Below are positions 30,921-40,900 of a stretch of 64,000 nt of DNA, one piece after another; within the stretch, counting starts at the first letter, position 1; every line of letters begins with the position of its first letter. The translations under genes were made by a program, and so were the position numbers. This DNA comes from Symsagittifera roscoffensis (Eukaryota > Xenacoelomorpha > Acoela > Convolutidae): assembly GCF_963678635.1 (NCBI RefSeq), contig NC_087062.1:96587705-96651704 (forward strand), read 5' to 3'. The notes under the pieces are model-generated. The model was not told the DNA's origin, did no database searches, and saw nothing but the letters and a program-made list of their open reading frames with translations.

Positions 30921-31650
30921 GACCGAGTCAGCCAACCTAGTTTTAAGCCAGGTAGACCGCTCTCAGAGGCTTTACTACGGTGGCATAACCTTTTTTCTCG
31001 ATTTTTGGGGAACCCTCCGAAGTAACCCTCCGGAGTCAGCTAAACCCCTTAGCAACCCTCCTTAGTGGAAAATTTCCACGAGATCACCCAAAGAAGTTAA
31101 AACAGCTCCCCTTAGAGCTTTTAGCTTGTTTTGACGCTTTTTGAAGCTAGTGGGAGAACCTTCTAAGCGAGATCAAAAATTTTGAAAATTTTGGAGGTAC
31201 CCTCCGAAGTAACCCTCCGGAGCATATTGAGCATCTTATTGACCCTCCTTAGTAAATTTAGGGGGGACCCTCCAAAGTAACTTGGGTGATTAAGATACCC
31301 TCCGAAGTGACTTGGGTGATCAAGATACCCTCCGAGGTAACCCTCCGGAGTGTCTTAAACCTTCTGACGATCTTCCTTGTTAGAGAATTGAATAAACCTT
31401 CTGTGGCAATTTGGGAAACGGAAAATATCCATTTAATTAGGATCATATTAGGATATTAGGCGTGCTTATCAGTATCATAGGAACCCATTTTGACCCGGAA
31501 ATTTGTGATCAACTTTGGATTCTACATTGGGTGTATCAGGAGTACCCGAACAAGAAATTTTTTTTTGATTGTGATTTTGGTCGTGTGGTTGCCTTGAGCT
31601 ACTTAATAGAAAAGTTCGGGCAATCCGGGAACAAATAAAAGAAGACCTCG

Positions 31651-31864
31651 GTGGGTGTATTAGGCAAATACACACCCACTTGAGAAGAAAAATTGTTCCC
31701 TACTCTCGTGCACTTGGAGCAGTCCGAGTGTGGGAGAGCTTTTTCATAGACTTTACGAATTTTCGATCAGAGGTTGCCTTGAGCTACTTGGTAGGACAGC
31801 TCGGGCAATCGCAGGGCACCTAAAAGAAGACCTCGGTGGGTGTATTAGACAAATACACACCCAC
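31651..31864 (+). repeat. Repeated bulged hairpin in the leader
   Basis: A 29-nt hairpin (31651-31679 and 31836-31864) with 5+6 pairs around a two-base bulge, GTGGGTGTATT against AATACACACCCAC. The loop is AGGCA or AGACA, and the flanks ACCTCG and TTGAGAAGA are shared. It is part of a roughly 100-bp imperfect duplication. Confidence 0.7.
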
Positions 31865-32338
31865 TTGAGAAGACCGTGTCCTGGGCTTCGTTCTTTCGGA
31901 TCGTTCCGATTGGGGGAAGTCTTTTTCTTTAAGACTAAGTTTTATTTTTTTATTCCTGAATCATCACTGCCTTTTATTAATGATTGTTTGATTTTAACAA
32001 CGCAGTGACTTGATTAGAAAGTGGCCGTAAATTGATACTGACAAAAGGTCGCTGTCACCTGTAGGATATCCTTATCTGATTATTGATTGTGTTTTGTGTG
32101 TTGATTATATTTTGTATAAATTTTGTGATATTGTTATACCATACAACAGTGTTGGGTTAGCGTTATATCAATACTGAGTAGACCTTGTGTGTAAGCTTAG
32201 CTAAGCTACTAGTTTTGTCGTTAAGAAACCTGAGACACATTTTGATACTAACGGAATCGAGTAGGCAGCATTGAGTGATTTAACTAGATCCTGTTTGTAG
32301 TACGTTTGCATTGACATCGAATTGCGAATATTTTCATT

Positions 32339-34738
32339 TTGTTAAAAAGTATGCAGCGTAGGGACTCACTAGGATCGACTACTAAGATTCCTAGGCTAAG
32401 CAGGGGAAGCACGCGAAAATTTAGAACCAGGCGTAGCCAAACCTCATTTAGCAGCGCTTCCGACGCGTTTCCTGAGGACGAATCGATTAAAGGTCAACCT
32501 GATCTTTCAGTGACCGAAATGAGACTAAGGAGCGAGAAGAACCTCGATGGCAATCAGAGGCGGAGCGCCGAGGCCGAGCCTGCGAGCGAAACGCTGGGGG
32601 ATCCCTTTGACGAGGGGGAGCGAACGCTCATTCGACCCGACTTTGAGCCAGACGAGGTCCTCGAACGAGAGGAAGTCGAGAGGACAGAGGAGACCTCAGA
32701 GCGTCCCGAGGTCGAACCTCGGGAAGAAGTGTTATACAGAGGAAAGTCCAAATCAGAGACTAAGAGCTACGAACGGAGAAAGGAACCTCCACATCCGACG
32801 AGTACACACTCATCTTTGGCCAAACAGAGCAACAACGCGATGATGTCGAGTATGAGTCCGGGTGAAGAGCAAACGTTCTCGAAGGCGAAGAAAAGTTGGA
32901 GGTCTTTGTACGATGAGCGCATGACGTCGTTGCAGGCCGGAGGTCTATCTTCTAGTTACGACCAACCGGAAATAACCCATCCGGTTGTGAGCTTCACCCC
33001 GTGCCCAAGGAACGACATGAGTAGGGAGGCGTCTTCTGCCTCGCCGACCAGGCCCATGTCAGATGGAATAACGGTGGGAGCGTCATCAACGTTTGACAGA
33101 CTGATGACGTCGATGCACAAGCAAAAAGGCTGTGCGTCATCGAGTACTAGGCTACCGCCGCAGTTGACCTCGTCTTCTCTAGGGCTAACCCCGCCATTGG
33201 GGGCAGCTGGTGACATAAGTGACATGTTCGCTGGTGTGATGAATGGCCTGGATGAATTGAGACGGGACATGACTAAGAAAATAGATCAAGTTGACGAGAA
33301 AGCTCAACACAGTCGAGAGGAGTTGAGAGATGAACTAACGCACGTGAAGTCGCAGGCGAGGTTTGATCAGGCTCAATTGATTCGTAACACCGATCAATGC
33401 CTGGCTGAGAGCCTGGCACAGGCAAACAAAGAGTCAGAGGAAAGAGAGGCTAGGATGACAAGAGAGATCGAGCGATTATTGAATGATCATGATAATACCT
33501 ACGCCCAAACGATGACTGGCCTGGAAAAGAGGTTGGACGCCAAATCTGACCTAATGATGCGGAAGCTTGACGCGGTCTTGAATGAGAGCACTTGGTGGGA
33601 GAGTTCCGACCCAAGGGAGCGCTCACGACACGCGAATGATGGGGAACGCATGGGCAGCAACGCCAGGGCTAAGCGGAGCTCGAGAACGAACTACGAACCT
33701 GGGAATAAGGAGCGGCCAAGGGCAGCCCCGTCGAGGCCTGGCTGGACGAACCCAGTCCCGCCTGAGGCAGATGCTACCCAAGAGACAAGATTGCCAACTG
33801 TGCCACAAGTCAGCTCAGTACCAGATCTGACTACAGTTTCACAGGACACAACGATGTATGCCTCGATGTTCGAGCCCCTGAACATATCTCTTGAAATGTT
33901 CATCACCAAACTCTCGAAGTCAACCGAGAGAGGAGAGAGGTCAAGAAGGACACTGAAGAAGCCGAAGTCATACAAAGACGAGTCCGACGGCTGCATTGAT
34001 ACTTGGATAGAGGTAATGAAGTTACACTTTGAGGAAGAGAATCTCTCCAAGAAGCAAGAATGCAGCGCGCTGACGAGCAACCTTGAGGGTACCGCATTAA
34101 ATTGCGTAATGGCGAAAAGAGCCAATGAGAGAGACAGCGCCCGCAAGATATTCGACATCCTGCTGAATCGTTTCGGCTCGGGAGTACAAGGACACCAGGC
34201 TATGGTGAAGTTCGAAAAGAGGCGTCAAAGAGATGACGAGTCCATAGATAAATTTTTGGATGACCTCGAGTTGCTTGGGAGGAGAAGCAATCCCGATGAG
34301 AGGATTTCCGAGCGAAACTTGGCGATTGCCTCGAAATTCATGGACGGAGTAAAAAGTGAGGAGCTGAAGACGATGTTGGCTACACACTTCACCCTATCAC
34401 TAGACCAGGTACCCACGCCTGATGATTTGCGTATGAAGTCACGCGAATTTCTACTCATAAAACCGAGGGCACAGAACCGTTACAGTAATTATGGTAACTA
34501 TAGCGGGACAAACACTGGTGCGAACTCCAGTTGGTACAAACCTCGCGATGACATGGATAAGAGGAGATCGTGTGCGGATTGTGGTTCGATGGACCATCAC
34601 GTCTCCGCGTGCTCTGCGTACAAACAAAACATGAAGGCAATAGGCTACTTTCTCGATGACGTTGACGCGACCGACGAGGATCACGAAGAGTACGTCAGAG
34701 GGCTCATCATGAAGTATGGGCCGAGGTGTTTCTTCTGA
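32339..34738 (+). CDS. gag: Gag of element C, long form with coiled coil
   Basis: 799 residues, long for Gag. Residues 1-290 are charged, Ser/Arg/Glu-rich and probably disordered. A long coiled coil spans about 300-420. The capsid-like part is at about 515-690 (WIEVMKLHFEEENL, LEGTALNCV, FDILLNRFGSG, FMDGVKSEELK). A CX2CX4HX4C zinc knuckle (CADCGSMDHHVSAC) is near 745-758. A second in-frame ATG at 32351 is an alternative start. The end overlaps the pol frame by 23 nt; pol is in the +1 frame. GAAGTATGGGCC occurs twice around the stop. Confidence 0.9.
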   Translation: MLKSMQRRDSLGSTTKIPRLSRGSTRKFRTRRSQTSFSSASDAFPEDESIKGQPDLSVTEMRLRSEKNLDGNQRRSAEAEPASETLGDPFDEGERTLIRPDFEPDEVLEREEVERTEETSERPEVEPREEVLYRGKSKSETKSYERRKEPPHPTSTHSSLAKQSNNAMMSSMSPGEEQTFSKAKKSWRSLYDERMTSLQAGGLSSSYDQPEITHPVVSFTPCPRNDMSREASSASPTRPMSDGITVGASSTFDRLMTSMHKQKGCASSSTRLPPQLTSSSLGLTPPLGAAGDISDMFAGVMNGLDELRRDMTKKIDQVDEKAQHSREELRDELTHVKSQARFDQAQLIRNTDQCLAESLAQANKESEEREARMTREIERLLNDHDNTYAQTMTGLEKRLDAKSDLMMRKLDAVLNESTWWESSDPRERSRHANDGERMGSNARAKRSSRTNYEPGNKERPRAAPSRPGWTNPVPPEADATQETRLPTVPQVSSVPDLTTVSQDTTMYASMFEPLNISLEMFITKLSKSTERGERSRRTLKKPKSYKDESDGCIDTWIEVMKLHFEEENLSKKQECSALTSNLEGTALNCVMAKRANERDSARKIFDILLNRFGSGVQGHQAMVKFEKRRQRDDESIDKFLDDLELLGRRSNPDERISERNLAIASKFMDGVKSEELKTMLATHFTLSLDQVPTPDDLRMKSREFLLIKPRAQNRYSNYGNYSGTNTGANSSWYKPRDDMDKRRSCADCGSMDHHVSACSAYKQNMKAIGYFLDDVDATDEDHEEYVRGLIMKYGPRCFF

Positions 34739-36773
34739 AGTATGGGCCAAGCATCCCCGCCACGAGGAGGCGCTTTCGGGTGTAAAGGCCAGTCGAGCAC
34801 GTCTGATGAATGAGGCTGAATCTCGGAAAAAGGAGACGACCCCGAGCACCTTCACGACCAAAAAGGTTAGGACATGGCCTGACGAGGTGGTAGCCTCGAA
34901 CCTCGAAGAAGAATCGGCTAGCCCACTCAAGGTGGATTACGGTCTGGCGGCACGGACAGCATTGCAGAATGTCAAACAAGATCTAGCCACGAAAGAAGTG
35001 GAGCAAGGGGTGAGGTCGGAGCTGGAGAACACAGATCTTCGGGAAACTCTCAATACTCTGGGAAAGACGACGAAAGTAGAAAACAAAGAGGAACCCAGGA
35101 AACAAGGACTGAAGCTGAACGTTATATCTGGTAGAACTTTCGGCATGACGAAGGAGGGGACGAAAATAATGTCCATTATCTCAGTCGCGGGGCACCAGGT
35201 GGTCAAGAACTTGAGTGAACCATCTGAGATTACACTAGTCCACCTGGGCATCTATGCCGACTACCTGAGAGAGAAAGATCCCAAACTGGACTGCAGGGCA
35301 GTGCGAGCGCTGCTCACAACAGGAGGTCCAAGGCTGATGAAAGTGGATGGACATTATATCAATGTCCACGGTCCCTACCCGATTCTAATGAATGTGGATG
35401 GCATCAACATCTACACAAAGGCTCATGTAACTGATGCGAGTGATCAGATTGGCCGGATATACATTGGTCAAGAGGAGCTGAAGGTTAGACGAATCGGACA
35501 CAACGCGATGCTCGAACAAGATGCCGTGCACATAGGTTGCGAGGCTGATCTGGCCGCACACGTTTTGGACGTGCAAGGCAGACAACTCTCAGTAAAAGGA
35601 CTGCTAGACACGGGAGCAGTGGTTAGTGTCATGCCAGTCAAAACTTGGACCGATATGGGTTTCGAGAGATCGGACCTCATACCGACAAACATTAGGTTGG
35701 CAGCTGCCAATCAGGGAGCAATCTATGTGACTGGACGAACTCCGATCATTTCACTGCAGCTCGGAGGAAGACATCTTTGGATGAGCTTCCTAGTAGTGGA
35801 GAACTTGGACGAATCCGATCAGTTCATCCTAGGAAGGGATTTCGTACGCAACTTTGACGTCACGATCGATCTGAATGACGGGTTGATTAGGATCAAGGAT
35901 CCTGAGAGAAAGTATGAAAAGAAACCCCTTAATAAGATTTTAATTAACCAGGCCAAGGTGCCGATTTTTCTGGATCGGAAAGTTAGACTAAAACCAAACC
36001 AAGCCGTAGTAGCGACGTTTAAGATGAGGAACTTGAATGAACTCAGCAATAACAGACAGGTGTGTCTGGTACCAAACCCAAACAGTAAAAGCTCGGCTAT
36101 TTTAGGAAGAAGCTTCTCACTCACTCAGAGCGGACTGTGTGTGAGTGTGTTATTGAACACAGAGGCAACAACAGTGACAATACAGAGGGGAAAGAAGCTT
36201 GGCTATGCTTTGCCTCTGAACACAGACTTTCAGAGTGTAGAAAACTTGAAAAAGTTTGATGTAACTAAATGTCCATTGCACGCGAACCAAGAATGTATTA
36301 TGAAGAGGATAATTGAATTGAAATCTTCTGGGAAATTGTTTTCAATGAAATCGGAAACAGACGATGGGCTGTCTAGTTGTTCCAACTTCCCTGAGAGGCC
36401 GACAGAAACAGAGTTAGCAGCTGATAAGCCAATCCTGCCTGAGATAGAACATTTGAAGGGTAAAATATCAGATAAGGAACTAGAATCGCTCAGAGCGGTG
36501 CTAAGTCGGAACGCAGACGTTTTTTCGAAACATAAGGCCGACATAGGTTGCTGTAACTTTGTAGAACACGAGATCGAGATAGAAGAGGGCTCGGTACCTC
36601 ATAGAGAAGGGGCGAGAAGAATGACCCCTCACAAGTCAGAGGCATGTAGGAAGGAAATCGAGATGTTAATGGAATATGACATGATCGAGCCGTCGAAGTC
36701 CCCATGGGCTTGTGGTGTAGTCATGGCGAAAAAGAAAGGGAACTCAGATTTTGCTGTGATTTTCGTTATCTGA
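34716..36773 (+). CDS. pol: Pol part 1: degenerate protease copy, active protease, start of RT
   Basis: After a ~150-residue charged spacer come two consecutive protease-like domains. The first (about residues 185-255) has LLTTGG in place of the catalytic D-T-G and an IYIGQEEL block. The second (about 290-390) has LLDTGAVVSVMP and FILGRDFV, the normal active-site and second blocks. The N-terminal RT region begins near residue 590 (D-V-F-S-K-H-K, then EIEMLMEYDMIEPSKSPWACGVVMAKKKG). The frame breaks within the RT fingers; RT continues in the -1 frame from about 36740. Confidence 0.85.
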   Translation: MGRGVSSEVWAKHPRHEEALSGVKASRARLMNEAESRKKETTPSTFTTKKVRTWPDEVVASNLEEESASPLKVDYGLAARTALQNVKQDLATKEVEQGVRSELENTDLRETLNTLGKTTKVENKEEPRKQGLKLNVISGRTFGMTKEGTKIMSIISVAGHQVVKNLSEPSEITLVHLGIYADYLREKDPKLDCRAVRALLTTGGPRLMKVDGHYINVHGPYPILMNVDGINIYTKAHVTDASDQIGRIYIGQEELKVRRIGHNAMLEQDAVHIGCEADLAAHVLDVQGRQLSVKGLLDTGAVVSVMPVKTWTDMGFERSDLIPTNIRLAAANQGAIYVTGRTPIISLQLGGRHLWMSFLVVENLDESDQFILGRDFVRNFDVTIDLNDGLIRIKDPERKYEKKPLNKILINQAKVPIFLDRKVRLKPNQAVVATFKMRNLNELSNNRQVCLVPNPNSKSSAILGRSFSLTQSGLCVSVLLNTEATTVTIQRGKKLGYALPLNTDFQSVENLKKFDVTKCPLHANQECIMKRIIELKSSGKLFSMKSETDDGLSSCSNFPERPTETELAADKPILPEIEHLKGKISDKELESLRAVLSRNADVFSKHKADIGCCNFVEHEIEIEEGSVPHREGARRMTPHKSEACRKEIEMLMEYDMIEPSKSPWACGVVMAKKKGNSDFAVIFVI

Positions 36774-37360
36774 ATGCAGTGACTATAAAGGACGCATACC
36801 CGATCCCCCGCATAGATGAGAGCCTATCCAAGCTGGGAGATGCAAAGTTCTTCACGACGCTGGATTTGGGCTCCGCGTTCTGGCAAGTGCCACTCCGAAA
36901 GCAAGACCGAGAAAAAACAGGCTTTGCATGCGAGCTGGGATTGTTCCAGTGGAAGAGGATGCCGTTCGGACTGTGCAATGCGACGGCCACATTCCAGCGA
37001 CTGATGGCCCAGGCACTCACGAGCGTCACTAAGAAATACGGGAATCTCATCATGTGTTATGTCGACGATGTCGTGATTGCGACACCAACCTTGGAAGACC
37101 ACATAGAGAGGTTGGATGAGGTGTTTTCTTGCATGAAGCAGGCGGGTCTGAAATGTAAGCCCTCTAAGTGTGAAATCCTCAGGGATTCCATAAAGTATCT
37201 GGGCCGCCTGGTAGACAAACATGGTGTGAGACCAGATCCTGAAGCGGTTGAAGCGGTCCTGACCTGGAAGGCACCCAAAACAGATAAACAGCTGATGAGT
37301 TTTTTGGGATTTGCTAATTATTATCGAGAATTCATCAAGGGGTATGCTGACAAAATATAA
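36704..37360 (+). CDS. pol: Pol part 2: reverse transcriptase core
   Basis: The reading becomes RT at about 36740 (CCDFRYLNAVTIKDAYP). It then has the palm motif FTTLDLGSAFWQVPL, the FGLCNATATFQRLM block, catalytic YVDD (about 37060) and KYLGRLV, and ends at a TAA (37358) in the connection region, YADKI. The next codons in the same frame start RNase H, so the stop is a single nonsense codon. The relation to part 1 is one base of frame difference in a run of A and G. Confidence 0.88.
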   Translation: MGLWCSHGEKERELRFCCDFRYLNAVTIKDAYPIPRIDESLSKLGDAKFFTTLDLGSAFWQVPLRKQDREKTGFACELGLFQWKRMPFGLCNATATFQRLMAQALTSVTKKYGNLIMCYVDDVVIATPTLEDHIERLDEVFSCMKQAGLKCKPSKCEILRDSIKYLGRLVDKHGVRPDPEAVEAVLTWKAPKTDKQLMSFLGFANYYREFIKGYADKI

Positions 37361-37363
37361 CCC

Positions 37364-37930
37364 ATGCAGCGGTTGATGAGAAACAAGGGCAAAAAGTTCA
37401 CTTGGACTGATGAAGCACAAGTTTCATTTGAGAACATCAAGCGTGAACTTTGCGAGGCACCGGTCCTCGGCATGCCAACAGAGAAAGGGATGTTCGTACT
37501 GGACACGGATGCATCAGTGGTTGCGATATCGGGCATACTCCACCAAGAGCAGGAGTGGAACGGGAGAACGGTTCTTCGTCCGATAGCTTACGGAAGTAAA
37601 GTCCTGAGTGACACTGAGATGAAGTACGGCGCACCAAAAGCGGAGATGTTCGCTGTGATCACGTTCGTGGAAAAATACAGGGCCTACCTGGGGAGTGCTC
37701 CCTTCAAGTTACGTGTGGATAATCGTGCCCTTGCCTGGCTGAAAAACTATTCGATGGACCAAAGTTATATTGGTCGTTGGATCGTGCGCCTGGACGGGTA
37801 CCACATGATTATAGAGCACCGCACCCGTGACAAACACCAGAACGCAGATAGCCTCAGTAAAAAGACAGAATTTTATGAGCGCCTCGAAGAGAAGCAGGTT
37901 TTTATTTCTGGACAAGGAGACCTACGATAA
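37364..37930 (+). CDS. pol: Pol part 3: RNase H
   Basis: Same frame as the RT core, directly after its in-frame stop. RNase H landmarks: FVLDTDASVVAISGILHQ (catalytic Asp near 37509), YGAPKAEMFAVITFVEKYR, LRVDNRALAWL and HQNADSLSK. The C-terminus runs out of frame near 37900; the pol sequence continues in the +1 frame as the integrase ORF. Confidence 0.88.
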   Translation: MQRLMRNKGKKFTWTDEAQVSFENIKRELCEAPVLGMPTEKGMFVLDTDASVVAISGILHQEQEWNGRTVLRPIAYGSKVLSDTEMKYGAPKAEMFAVITFVEKYRAYLGSAPFKLRVDNRALAWLKNYSMDQSYIGRWIVRLDGYHMIIEHRTRDKHQNADSLSKKTEFYERLEEKQVFISGQGDLR

Positions 37931-40900
37931 ACTGCCACTTACTAAGTGGTTAGACAAGTCAGGGCATCCTATACCCGGACATCCTGACCTTCCCGTGGAA
38001 ACAGCCGCGGAGATAAAGCTTTTAGCCAGAGGCGAACCCGTTCCGTTGGATCTGCTAGTCCGATCCAATTTGGTACAGCAAGAACTTACCAGGCTGGGTA
38101 TAAACAGCATGGCTCTACTGAAAAGGACGGTGAACGTGGCGCCGGATGTCATGGGAAAGCTCCGTGACTTGTTGGACAGGGAAGTGGATAGGCATGATCG
38201 TGAGTGGATGGAAACCATGCAGCGGTTGACTGTCACCGAGAGAACTGAGAAGAGGCCAGTGTCCAACCGCAGTAGAGGCGTTGAACGGGATTGCAGGTCG
38301 ATAGTCAACCAGCTGGTGACCTCGATGCCAAAGGAAATCTTGTTGAGAACTTCGCTCACTGGACATAGGACACTGAATCAGACCGAAGTCACTGAGGAAG
38401 TCAGGATCAAGTCGAAATCTAGCTTCGCTAGGAGAGTGCATTTCACGGATGCAAGAGAAGAATATGAGCCGAGCTCAGATTGTTCATCCGGGGACGAGAC
38501 AATGTCCGGGGAGTCTGACAGCCTCGAGCCAATCAAAGACTACTTGTCTGATGACACCTTTGAACCCGTACAGGACGACTTGTCCGGGGAGAGGTTGACG
38601 AGACCACCTAGGGACAGAATTTTGTCCGGGGAGTCGGGTTCGAAGCTACCAATGGACAGAGTTTTGTCCGGGGAGTCCAGGAACATCTCAGACAACTTGG
38701 AATATGATGTTGGGGAACCAGTCAGCTCAAGTGTTGACTCGAGGTCTCAGTCCTGGGACAACACGTCTGAAACAACTTCCAATTCCGATATGTCAGAGAT
38801 TGCAATCCACTCTTTATTGGTAGCCTGGAAGCAGCGCGGGCTGGACCGAGAAATTCATCAGGATCCAGACAGGGACAGATACACCTCAGATGAAGAGGGC
38901 ACAGTGGTGGATAATGCCGCAGAAGAGCTCGAACTGATAGCAGTTTCGAAACGCCCAACCAGATTGCTGCCACATGGTACGGTCGTTCGTACCAATCTGG
39001 AACCATCTGTGCAAGAAGCAACGCCCTTGAAAAAGATATGGTGTGTCAAGTTGATGGACGATGCTCATGCTCCGGAAATAATGAGCGGGCAAATGAACGT
39101 GGTAAAGACGTATTTGAAAGCCAGGTACAGGCTGTCGGATCTCCTAAGGGCCCAACGAAACGATAGAATGACGAGCAGTCTAAAGAGGTGGATCGAGCAT
39201 GGAGCACCCGACAAAGGGGACTTGGAAGAAGACAGCTATAAGATCTTAAAGCAATTTTACCTGAAGAGGAAAGACTTGTTGTACCTGAACAAGGATGGAA
39301 TCGTAGCCTGTAAACGTAAAGAGGAGGACAAGGTCCTTTATAAATACAATTCGATAGTGTTACCACAGTTGTACCAAACCGAATTGCTCTTTCGTTCACA
39401 TGATCAGATGGGTCATCAAGGCGTGGACAAAGTATACAACAGGATACAGAAACGATTCGAATGGCCGGGATTGAAGAAGGCTTGTGAGAAATGGATAGCC
39501 GCATGCCTGTCTTGTCAACAGGCAAAGGATCCCAGGAAACTAAGGTTCCCCCTACAGTCAATAGAGTCGTGGGGTTTCAACGAAGTGGTGCAAATTGATC
39601 ATCAGAAAATCTGCATGACAGCAACGGGCTACAATCAGGTGCTGGTGGTGATCGACCATTTTACGAAATATGCGGAGGCAGCACCCTGCATGACAGCATC
39701 GGCGGAGGAAACATGCGATCATTTGATAAATGTGTGGATAGCAAGGCATGGCTGCCCTATCACGTTCCAATCGGACAATGGCAAAGCATTCGTAGGTGAT
39801 CTCACGAAAGAGTTAATGAAAAGGTCGCAGGTAGCGCAGGCCCACTCGACCACTTATCACCCGCAAACGAATGGCCTTGTGGAGAGGCAGAATCGCACAC
39901 TGGTATCCATGTTGAGAGTCTACTGCTCACGCTACATGGATGACTGGGACAGGCACTTGCCACAAGTGATGGGTGCTTACAACAGCACGGAGCATTCCAC
40001 CACGGGAATAAGTCCGCACATGATGCTGACGGGTCACGAAAAAGCACTCCCGTTGACGTTCTTCTACCCTGAATATGAGGGGAAGAGGACAGCACCACAA
40101 ACGTACGTGCGGGATGTTATTAGAAGACAACAGGACCTCAATGACTTGTGCAGGAGGAACACACAACAGGCGCAAATTAGACAAAAAAGGAGGTTTGATA
40201 AAAGGACAGCCGATGCGAAAGCCTACTCAGTTGGTGATTACGTCTGGGTGTTCCAGGAAGTGGTTCCACCAAAAGGAACCAAGAAACTGCTAAAGAAATG
40301 GTGTGGCCCATTTCAGATAACAGAGGTGCACCAAGGAGGTCGTTTTTATCGGCTGAGCACTGGAAGAGCGGCTCATTACGAAAACATCAAACCACACAAT
40401 GCCTCGTCAGAGGACTGGTGCATCCCAGCGGACATGCAAGAGGGAGACTATTTAATAGTGGACCCTGCTTGTGAAGTGAATGAGAGAGGTACTCGCGACA
40501 AAATTGACGGGAACGAGGTAGTGGACCATTGCGACCTACCACTAGACCTGGAATTGACCGAGCGAGTAGAGGTGGACGACGAAACTCTACCTTATGCCGA
40601 AGAAGACTGGGACTGCCCGGAACAAACTGAAATTGACAAAGGAACACAGCCTGATTTTCCTCTCACCATGGAAACACGCCAGAGTAAAAGGGGAAAAAAC
40701 AAGAAGAAATACAATCCGTATGGTGAGGATTTCGTTGTGGACAGGATAGTTGTAAATGACGTCATGGACTCACTAGTGGGGCTGGATGAAGTGGCGGTGC
40801 TAGAAGAAATCGACTTGGTCAATGATATGGATCAGGATTGTATCGATGATCGATCAGAGCCGGAAGTGGAGTTCGAACCAGAAGCGGAACAGACTCATGA

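Larger units (their letters stand above)
28846..32338 (+). other. Leader of element C, 3.5 kb, non-coding and highly structured
   Basis: No ORF with family features. It holds five 67-nt two-stem elements, a 382-bp tandem duplication, a cluster of ACCCTCC direct repeats (31012-31346) and two copies of a bulged hairpin (31651 and 31836). I count 17 ACCCTCC and 6 GGAGGGT in the leader. Confidence 0.8.

Noticed and set aside
30799-31065. 88-codon frame in the leader of element C
   Set aside because: It spans the end of the 382-bp duplication and the ACCCTCC repeats; the coding look comes from the repeats.
28924-31346. CRISPR-like array (short repeats with spacers)
   Set aside because: Repeats are imperfect, of varied spacing outside the 67-nt units, and in a eukaryotic LTR element leader; no cas-like genes.
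33691-34158. 155-codon antisense frame within gag of element C
   Set aside because: Shadow of the G+C-rich gag frame; no start context or motif. The same applies to the many antisense frames in pol and ORF3.
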